A stretch of 51,058 bases of DNA from Saprospiraceae bacterium (GTDB lineage Bacteria; Bacteroidota; Bacteroidia; Chitinophagales; Saprospiraceae), in NCBI GenBank assembly GCA_028280415.1, contig JANQLV010000026.1:1-51058 (forward strand), given 5' to 3'. Below, one piece after another: positions 45,292-51,058 of the stretch. The notes under the pieces are model-generated. The model was not told the DNA's origin. It saw only the letters and a program-made list of their open reading frames with translations, and did not search any database. Position 1 is the first letter of the stretch. Each line of letters begins with the position of its first letter. The position numbers were made by a program, and so were the translations under genes.

Positions 45292-45924
45292 ATGGTAGAC
45301 AAATTACTGGATATATTTGATAATCTGACTCGTGGGGCAAGAATCGAAGAACTTAATCAACTCGCGCAAGAGTACAATTTGGGCTTTCAAAAGCGACTGG
45401 ATTTTGCCAAAGAACGCATAGATATCAAAGGTTTCAAATTATTTGGTAAAAAAGGGGCAAAACGACTGTTGGGAGTGATCTCTATATTATCCGAATCTTT
45501 CGAGGGAAGCGTTCGGTTTTATGATTATATGAATACCCGGGATTTGGAAACCTATACCACTTCGGTAGTTGAAGTCTATTGTGCCCAGGTGAATAATCCC
45601 TATGTTAAAATTGAACCGAAAAATGCCTTTGATAAAATGAAGGGCTTTTTTGTATCGGAACAAAAACAGTTTGAAAATATTGATGCTTTTTACCAAAATT
45701 TTCAAATTTCCACTAAACAGGAAGGAGATGATTTTTGGCTAAAACCGGCAGCGCTTCAGCATTTGCTAAATTTCCCGGGCATAACACTGGAGGCGGAAGG
45801 CAGTAGCTTCATTTTTTACATCCGAAAGAAAAAACTGGAAGTACCTCAAATAATTCCCCGAATGGATTTTGCTGAAGAATTTGTTCGTTTGATTTGCTTT
45901 GACTATAGCGGTGATTTTGTGTAA
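45292..45924 (+). CDS. Unknown soluble protein in the guaA-trmH cluster
   Basis: A 210-residue protein I do not recognise. It has no signal peptide or membrane helix. An N-terminal helix (MVDKLLDIFDNLTRGARIEELNQLAQEYNLGFQKRLDFAKERI) leads to alternating strands and helices: TYTTSVVEVYCAQVNNPYVKIEPKNAFDKMKGFF and GSSFIFYIRKKKLEV. Start ATG lies 4 bases after the preceding stop, and the stop is 17 bases before trmH, so it belongs to the same operon. The layout resembles DUF3137-like proteins only loosely. Confidence 0.7.
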   Translation: MVDKLLDIFDNLTRGARIEELNQLAQEYNLGFQKRLDFAKERIDIKGFKLFGKKGAKRLLGVISILSESFEGSVRFYDYMNTRDLETYTTSVVEVYCAQVNNPYVKIEPKNAFDKMKGFFVSEQKQFENIDAFYQNFQISTKQEGDDFWLKPAALQHLLNFPGITLEAEGSSFIFYIRKKKLEVPQIIPRMDFAEEFVRLICFDYSGDFV

Positions 45925-45941
45925 AACCAACCACTAAGCAC

Positions 45942-46589
45942 ATGATGTATCCAATGACTCCCGAACGAACTGAAAAATTTAAGCGGGTTGCCGATTGCCG
46001 GCAGGGCAATCTTACCGTTATTCTCGAAAATGTACACGATCCGCATAATATAGGGGCCGTACTTCGAACCTGCGATTCGGTTGGCATTCACGAAATATAC
46101 ATCCTCTACACCGAAGCCGCCCTGGGGGAGAAGCATATTCAACTCGGCAAGCGTTCCTCTGCCGGTGCGCGAAAATGGGTGAATGTTAACCACTACACGA
46201 ATATTGACCAATGCTTTCAGGATATCCGTCAAAAGTACGATAAAGTCTATGCAACCCATTTGAGCCAGGATGCCTCTGATCTTTATGAGCTGAATTTAAG
46301 TGAATCGGTAGCGCTATTATTCGGAAATGAACATGATGGCGTCAGTGAAGAATCACTTAAATACGTGGATGGAAACTTTATTATTCCCCAGGTTGGGATG
46401 GTCGAGAGCCTGAACATCTCCGTCGCTTGCGCAGTAAGTTTGTACGAAGCCTTTCGGCAACGCAAACTAAGAGGATTTTATGATGAAAATCCTACAACCG
46501 ATATAGCGGAAAAAGAACGATTATTAAGTGAATATACCGATCGGCATAAAAAAAGACCCGGAAGTATTACACCGAAAAGAAAAGGTTAA
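45942..46589 (+). CDS. trmH: tRNA (guanosine-18-2'-O)-methyltransferase-like SpoU protein
   Basis: A 215-residue SPOUT-class methyltransferase expected to methylate the 2'-hydroxyl of a guanosine, most likely G18 of tRNAs, using S-adenosylmethionine. The three SpoU motifs are visible: NVHDPHNIGAVLRTCDSVGI (about 28-47), VALLFGNEHDGVSEE (about 122-136) and IPQVGMVESLNISVACAVSL (about 147-166), the last forming the trefoil knot. It is short and lacks the N-terminal substrate-binding domain of RlmB, so TrmH fits better. It is the last gene of the cluster, followed 150 bases later by a terminator. Confidence 0.87.
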   Translation: MMYPMTPERTEKFKRVADCRQGNLTVILENVHDPHNIGAVLRTCDSVGIHEIYILYTEAALGEKHIQLGKRSSAGARKWVNVNHYTNIDQCFQDIRQKYDKVYATHLSQDASDLYELNLSESVALLFGNEHDGVSEESLKYVDGNFIIPQVGMVESLNISVACAVSLYEAFRQRKLRGFYDENPTTDIAEKERLLSEYTDRHKKRPGSITPKRKG

Positions 46590-46739
46590 ATGTTTCTGAG
46601 GGAAATCAACAAACCTATTCCTATCCATAAAAAGATGCTGATCCAAATCGTTTGGAATTTCAAAAGTGCTTGAATGATAGCTTGGTTTTATAAAATTGGC
46701 TTACATTTAACAGGATTGCTTTTAGTAAATGGATAGTCG

Positions 46740-46760
46740 AGCATTTGTTTATGCTTTTTT
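46740..46760 (+). terminator. Intrinsic terminator of the guaA-trmH cluster
   Basis: AGCAT and ATGCT pair over 5 bp around TTGTTT, followed by a run of six T. It lies 150 bases after the trmH stop. The stem is short, so efficiency may be modest. Confidence 0.5.
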
Positions 46761-46881
46761 GAAGTTGTTTTGCTGTAATTATTTGGTTGTCAGTTGTTTG
46801 TGTGCTGTTGGGCTTTAATCTACTATTAACCTTTCCCTAAAAAATCTTTGTCTCGATCCCCCATAATTGACTGATATTTGG

Positions 46882-46889
46882 TATTTTTG
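46882..46889 (+). promoter_or_regulatory. -10 box directly before smc
   Basis: TATTTTTG ends 6 bases before the smc ATG at 46896. As with guaA, this predicts a leaderless or nearly leaderless transcript. It argues against the TTG six codons upstream as the start, because that codon lies before the box. Confidence 0.45.
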
Positions 46890-46895
46890 CAAGCT

Positions 46896-49800
46896 ATGCG
46901 ATTGAAGAGTCTAGAAATAAAGGGTTTTAAAAGTTTTGCTAACGAAACGGTCATTAACTTTGGTGAAGATGTTATTGGAATTGTCGGCCCCAACGGGTCG
47001 GGAAAATCCAATGTTGTGGATGCCATCCGTTGGGTATTGGGAGAACAAAAGAGTAAAGAGCTTCGTCTGGAGAAAATGTCCAATGTCATTTTTAATGGTA
47101 CGAAAAAGCGAAAAGCCGGTGGCCTGGCACAGGTTACCTTGAATTTTGAAAACACAAAAAACCTTCTGCCTACCGAGTATCAAAACGTTGCTATTACCCG
47201 GATTCTTTATCGCACCGGGGAGAGCGAATACCGAATGAATGGTGTTACCTGTCGCTTGAAAGATATTACCTCACTCTTCATGGATACCGGGATCGGTTCC
47301 AATTCCTACGCAATCATTGCCCTCAACATGGTTGATGATCTCTTGACGGATCGCAATAACTCCCGCCGGTTGATGTTCGAACAGGCTGCTGGTATTTCCA
47401 AATATAAAAAACGCAAGCACGAAACACTGCTCAAACTGAAAAGTACCGGAGAAGATCTGGATCGCATTGAAGATTTGCTCTACGAAATTGAAAACCAGTT
47501 AAAGGCACTGGAAAAGCAGGCTAAGCGGACCAAAAGGTACTATGAGCTTAAAGAGCAATACAAAGAACTGAGTATTGAGCTGGCGACTTTTAAACTAACC
47601 AGTTACAAATCCCGTCATGAGGACATAACTTCCAAATTGGAGAAAGAGGAAGATAATTATCGGACTTTGGAAATCGAGAGTCGCAAGCTGGAAGCAAAAC
47701 TGGAAGAAGAGAAAAAGATGAATCTCGATAAGGAAAAAACCTTATCAAATGCACAAAGGGAGTTAAATGAGCTGGTGGGACAGATCAGAACCATGGAAAA
47801 TGATAAAAATATCCTGGTTCAGAAGCAGGGCTTTGTAAGTCAGAATAAAGCCAAACTGACGGAGCAGATCACCCACGATAAGCTACGTATCCAGCAATTA
47901 GGGGAAGGGATCGAGGAATATCGCAGCCAGTTAAATGAGGAAAAACTCAAAGAACGGGATTTAGAAGAAGAGCTGGACAATGTCCAAAACGAATTGAACG
48001 AGATTAAAGAAAATCACGGTTCCTTAAAAGCAGAGCTGGATGAAATCCTTTCCGAGCAACAGGCTATGGAACGACTGATCTTTGAGCTGGAAAAGGGAAA
48101 GGCCGTTAATCTCAATCAAATTCAAAATCTTAGTAGAGATAACCGGAGTAATGCTGATGCTATCGAGGCCCGGCAAAAAGAGATTAAAGAGCTGGAACAA
48201 AACCTCAACGGGATTCACAAGAATCAGGAACAGAAGCGATTCTTGCTGGAAAAGCTGGAAAGGGAAGAGGCACAACGCCAAACTGATATTCTGGAAACGG
48301 AAGAAAAAATTGAGGATTTTCGAAAGGAAGTTGCCAATATAAACCGAAAGCTGGATGCCAGGCGAAATGAGTATAAACTTACTAAAAGTCTGGTCGAAAA
48401 CCTGGAAGGCTTTCCGGAATCCATTAAATTTTTGAGTAAAAACAAAAAGTGGTCGAACGAGAAAGAGATTCCTTTGCTTTCTGATCTGATTTATTGTAAG
48501 GAAGATTTCAGGGTAGCGATTGAGAATTACCTTGAGCCATATCTCAATTATTATGTGGTACACTCGGTGGATGAAGCCTATGCTGCGATCAAATTGCTCA
48601 ACCAGTCTCAAAAAGGAAAAGCCAACTTCTTTGTACTTGATGCGTTTAAAGATTACGAGCAGCCAATGGCCATGCTTCCGAATAATACACAAAGGGCCTT
48701 TGATATGATCGAAACGGAGGAACCGTATCAAAATTTGATCAGTTTCTTATTGGAGAATGTATTGGTAACCGATAGTGACGATATGAGAACCGAAGTAACT
48801 GATAAAGCGGTTACCCTGCTGTCCAAAAGCGGCCGGTTCATCAAAAAGAAATTCAGTATTTCCGGAGGTTCCGTTGGGCTTTTTGAAGGTAAAAAGATCG
48901 GTAGGAAGAAAAACCTCGAAGTACTTGAAAAAGTTATCAAACAACTGGAAAAAGAAGAGCAAAAGGTTTCTACGGAGTTTTTTAATTTTAAAGAAAAACT
49001 GGAAACGCTAAAATCTCAAATCAATAATGAAGCGATCAGCCGGGAAAGAGAAGCTCTGAATCAGTTGACTCAGCAAAAGGTTTCGATGATGACCCGTCTG
49101 GAAAATTTCGAGACTTTTCTCAAAGAAACAACTTCTAAAAAGGAAGAAGCGGAGGCTCAGATTGCACTTTTGGAAAAATCCAATAAATCGATTGAAGAAG
49201 ATTTGCTCAAAAACCGGGAAGTGGCAGAAGCTGCAAAAGAAAAGATTTCCAATACGGATGGTACTTTCCGGGAGGTAGCTGAAAAATTAAGTGCGGCCTC
49301 TACAGCCTATAATGAAAAGAATATTGAATTTATTCGCCAGCAAAATAAAGTGACTACGATTCAACGCGAGTTGAAATTTAAAGAAAATCAACTGGACGAA
49401 ACCAGGGTAGGACTGGATGCCAATCAGATGACCGTCGCCGAATCGGAAGAAGAGCTGGTATTTATTGCGGAAGATATTGAAAAGTTAGGGCTGCAGTTAA
49501 TGGAATCTTATGGCCTGAAGGAGCAGCGGGAAAAAAATCTGACCAGTGCAGAGCAGTTGTACTTTCAGGCCAGGGGAGGGATCAATGAAATTGAAGAAAA
49601 ACTGCGGGAGACGCATCGCAATCGTCAGAATGCGCAAATTCTGATCAATACCCTGAAAGATCGATTTACGGATTTAAAACTGGAGTTTACTTCCATCGGA
49701 GAGCGTTTGAAAATTGAATTTGGCATCGAACTTAAAGATGTACTGGAGCGGGAACCTGATGAAAAACTCGATCCGGAAGAATTACAAGCAAAAGTTGACC

Positions 49801-50459
49801 GACTGAAATCTCGACTCGACAATTATGGTGAAATCAATCCGATGGCGGTTGAAGCCTACGACGAGATGAAAGAGCGTTATGATAATATCAATGGTCAAAG
49901 AAATGATATCCTTGAAGCCAAAGCATCCTTATTGGAAACCATCAAGGAAATTGAAGAAACAGCGACCGGGCATTTCCTGGAAGCTTTTGCTAAAGTCCGC
50001 GAATACTTCATTGATGTATTTCGCACTCTTTTTTCCGCGGATGACTCCTGTGATCTCAAATTGGAAGATCCGGAAAATCCGTTGGATTCACGGATACAGA
50101 TCGTCGCTAAGCCGAAAGGAAAGCGGCCTCAAAGTATCAATCAACTCTCCGGAGGGGAAAAGACCCTTACCGCTACGGCGCTTCTTTTCTCCCTCTATCT
50201 GTTGAAACCTGCACCTTTCTGTATCTTTGATGAGGTCGATGCCCCGCTGGATGATGCGAATATTGAGAAATTTAACAAGATCATTCGCCGTTTCTCAGAG
50301 ATGTCGCAGTTTATCATCGTGACCCACAATAAGCAAACCATGGCAGCAGTAGATGTAATTTATGGCGTCTACATGCAGGAGCAGGGAGTTTCCAATGTCA
50401 GCGCTGTAGATTTCCGGGAGCTGGAGCATAGTGCTACCCTACAGGAAGTCGTTGGTTGA
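46896..50459 (+). CDS. smc: Chromosome segregation protein SMC
   Basis: A 1187-residue structural maintenance of chromosomes ATPase that with ScpA/ScpB compacts and separates chromosomes. From ATG 46896: MRLKSLEIKGFKSF, Walker A GPNGSGKSNVVDAIRWVLGE (residues 31-51), then GIGSNSYAIIALNMVDDLL where the usual family text is a Q-loop serine. Long coiled coils run about 165-500 and 680-1000 around a hinge domain at about 515-665. Near the C-terminus are the ABC signature INQLSGGEKTLTATALLFS and Walker B PAPFCIFDEVDAPLDDANI, followed by FIIVTHNKQTM. Full length and intact. Upstream is the trmH terminator. Confidence 0.96.
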   Translation: MRLKSLEIKGFKSFANETVINFGEDVIGIVGPNGSGKSNVVDAIRWVLGEQKSKELRLEKMSNVIFNGTKKRKAGGLAQVTLNFENTKNLLPTEYQNVAITRILYRTGESEYRMNGVTCRLKDITSLFMDTGIGSNSYAIIALNMVDDLLTDRNNSRRLMFEQAAGISKYKKRKHETLLKLKSTGEDLDRIEDLLYEIENQLKALEKQAKRTKRYYELKEQYKELSIELATFKLTSYKSRHEDITSKLEKEEDNYRTLEIESRKLEAKLEEEKKMNLDKEKTLSNAQRELNELVGQIRTMENDKNILVQKQGFVSQNKAKLTEQITHDKLRIQQLGEGIEEYRSQLNEEKLKERDLEEELDNVQNELNEIKENHGSLKAELDEILSEQQAMERLIFELEKGKAVNLNQIQNLSRDNRSNADAIEARQKEIKELEQNLNGIHKNQEQKRFLLEKLEREEAQRQTDILETEEKIEDFRKEVANINRKLDARRNEYKLTKSLVENLEGFPESIKFLSKNKKWSNEKEIPLLSDLIYCKEDFRVAIENYLEPYLNYYVVHSVDEAYAAIKLLNQSQKGKANFFVLDAFKDYEQPMAMLPNNTQRAFDMIETEEPYQNLISFLLENVLVTDSDDMRTEVTDKAVTLLSKSGRFIKKKFSISGGSVGLFEGKKIGRKKNLEVLEKVIKQLEKEEQKVSTEFFNFKEKLETLKSQINNEAISREREALNQLTQQKVSMMTRLENFETFLKETTSKKEEAEAQIALLEKSNKSIEEDLLKNREVAEAAKEKISNTDGTFREVAEKLSAASTAYNEKNIEFIRQQNKVTTIQRELKFKENQLDETRVGLDANQMTVAESEEELVFIAEDIEKLGLQLMESYGLKEQREKNLTSAEQLYFQARGGINEIEEKLRETHRNRQNAQILINTLKDRFTDLKLEFTSIGERLKIEFGIELKDVLEREPDEKLDPEELQAKVDRLKSRLDNYGEINPMAVEAYDEMKERYDNINGQRNDILEAKASLLETIKEIEETATGHFLEAFAKVREYFIDVFRTLFSADDSCDLKLEDPENPLDSRIQIVAKPKGKRPQSINQLSGGEKTLTATALLFSLYLLKPAPFCIFDEVDAPLDDANIEKFNKIIRRFSEMSQFIIVTHNKQTMAAVDVIYGVYMQEQGVSNVSAVDFRELEHSATLQEVVG

Positions 50460-50851
50460 TCCTTTCCATCTATAAAATTTCAGGCCAGTATAAGGGAACG
50501 GGCAACGTAAAATTTAACAAAAGTTAAAATTTAAAACTTTTTGTGTTTTAATTGCAATATTACCACTCAATTTGTAGTTTTATAACTGTAAATCCTTAGG
50601 TACATAATATCTTACCTGTACCCAATTTCACTAGCACAAATTAAACGATATTCGATATTCGATATTCGATATTCGATATTCGATATTCGATATTCGTTAA
50701 CTCGTTACTTATCGTTCCAGCCATAAGTGATGAAATACGAAAAAAGAACTAAGGAAGACGAAAAATAAGAGGCCCTTATTGATAGTTGAACAGGTCTGAT
50801 CATCCTGTCCGACACGGAATTTATTTTTTAAAACTTTTAAAACATTTGATT
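50460..50851. other. Intergenic region with tandem repeat and weak hairpins
   Basis: 392 AT-rich bases after smc. A TTTAAC/GTTAAA stem (50514-50529) may be a weak smc terminator. GGTACA (50599-50604) and TGTACC (50617-50622) form a 6-base inverted pair. The tandem repeat at 50646-50696 and an AATAAG/CTTATT hairpin (50764-50780) follow. No gene is visible before 50852. Confidence 0.45.
50646..50696. repeat. 7-bp tandem repeat CGATATT, about 7.3 copies
   Basis: Seven perfect, uninterrupted copies of CGATATT plus CG. The unit is not a multiple of three and lies in non-coding DNA about 155 bases before the ATG of an exported protein gene. Repeats of this ATTCGATATTCG type are, from memory, common between genes in this phylum. 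Confidence 0.85.
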
Positions 50852-51058
50852 ATGAAAAAGCCATTGAAGCTTGGTCAAGTCTGCTTATTGCTGACTCTGG
50901 CCCTGGGATTTTTTGCCTTTACTCCCAAAGAGAGCGTGGCTAAAAATCAGGTGGAAGAAATATCAGCTTGTTATATCCTCAAAGCTGATCTGACGACCGC
51001 AAAATGGAATGAGATTGCCGGCCCGCACGGCTATACACAGTATTTCGTGATTGATGGA
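50852..51058 (+). CDS. Exported protein, partial (N-terminal 69 codons)
   Basis: ATG at 50852 opens a frame that runs off the window end. It begins with a clear signal peptide (KKPLKLGQVCLLLTLALGFFAFTP), then KESVAKNQVEEISACYILKADLTTAKWNEIAGPHGYTQYFVIDG. The remaining 45 residues are too few to assign a family. The function is unknown; the protein should be secreted or periplasmic. Confidence 0.7.
   Translation, partial: MKKPLKLGQVCLLLTLALGFFAFTPKESVAKNQVEEISACYILKADLTTAKWNEIAGPHGYTQYFVIDG

Larger units (their letters stand above)
46590..46895. other. Spacer between trmH and smc
   Basis: About 306 bases holding the terminator at 46740-46760 and the smc promoter at 46882. No ORF or RNA gene is apparent. 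Confidence 0.5.

Noticed and set aside
48024-48731. Long antisense open frame inside smc (235 codons)
   Set aside because: It lies wholly opposite the conserved hinge and coiled-coil coding sequence, and its composition is what an antisense frame of lysine/glutamate-rich coiled coil gives.
50646-50696. CRISPR-like array
   Set aside because: The unit is 7 bp with no spacers, so it is a simple tandem repeat.

Overview
The window looks like chromosomal DNA of a Bacteroidota bacterium. I favour a Saprospiria, Cytophagia or Chitinophagia-type lineage, but cannot fix the genus. Support comes from promoter -10 motifs of the TAnnTTTG type, three predicted cargo proteins ending in type IX secretion (T9SS) sorting domains, a CrtI-CrtB-CrtZ carotenoid cluster, many lipoproteins of Bacteroidota-specific families (DUF4856, DUF4846, DUF6438), a SusC/FecA-style TonB receptor with an N-terminal carboxypeptidase-regulatory-like domain, and a long form of PurM. 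I see no phage, insertion sequence, CRISPR array, rRNA or tRNA.

Layout. 0.1-3.4 kb: two sodium-coupled transporters (NhaC antiporter, AGCS amino-acid symporter). 3.4-7.7 kb: an unknown membrane protein downstream of a crtI-crtB-crtZ operon (phytoene synthesis, desaturation and ring hydroxylation; no lycopene cyclase in the window). 7.8-11.4 kb: a small lipoprotein, a 1.6 kb gene-poor AT-rich stretch holding an orphan attenuator-like element, and a T9SS-exported six-bladed YWTD propeller. 11.5-20.7 kb: TRIC-family channel, M16 peptidase lipoprotein, ffh, a LolA-like lipoprotein, a DUF3293 protein, yidC and a DUF6438 lipoprotein; ffh and YidC both serve membrane-protein targeting and insertion. 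20.7-29 kb: kelch/T9SS protein, GH31 alpha-glucosidase, CNNM/CBS membrane protein, triple-LysM secreted protein, and an orphan LuxR-type response regulator.

29.4-35.8 kb is the most system-like part: a four-gene minus-strand operon, DUF4856 lipoprotein, imelysin-family lipoprotein, HTTM (vitamin K carboxylase-like) membrane protein, TonB-dependent receptor. Upstream lie a perfect 8+4+8 palindrome and repeated TTAGG half-sites next to a TATCTTTG -10 box. An intrinsic terminator-like hairpin sits inside the operon just before the HTTM start. The gene set fits a metal (probably iron) acquisition locus, but the substrate is inferred, not shown.

36-51 kb: a large T9SS protein, purM, an SH3/thioredoxin-fold secreted protein, then a compact plus-strand cluster guaA, periplasmic-binding lipoprotein, DUF4846 lipoprotein, unknown protein, trmH with overlapping or near-overlapping genes, followed by smc, a 7-bp tandem repeat and the first 69 codons of another exported protein. 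guaA and smc both have a TAnnTTTG box only a few bases before the ATG, suggesting leaderless or near-leaderless mRNAs.
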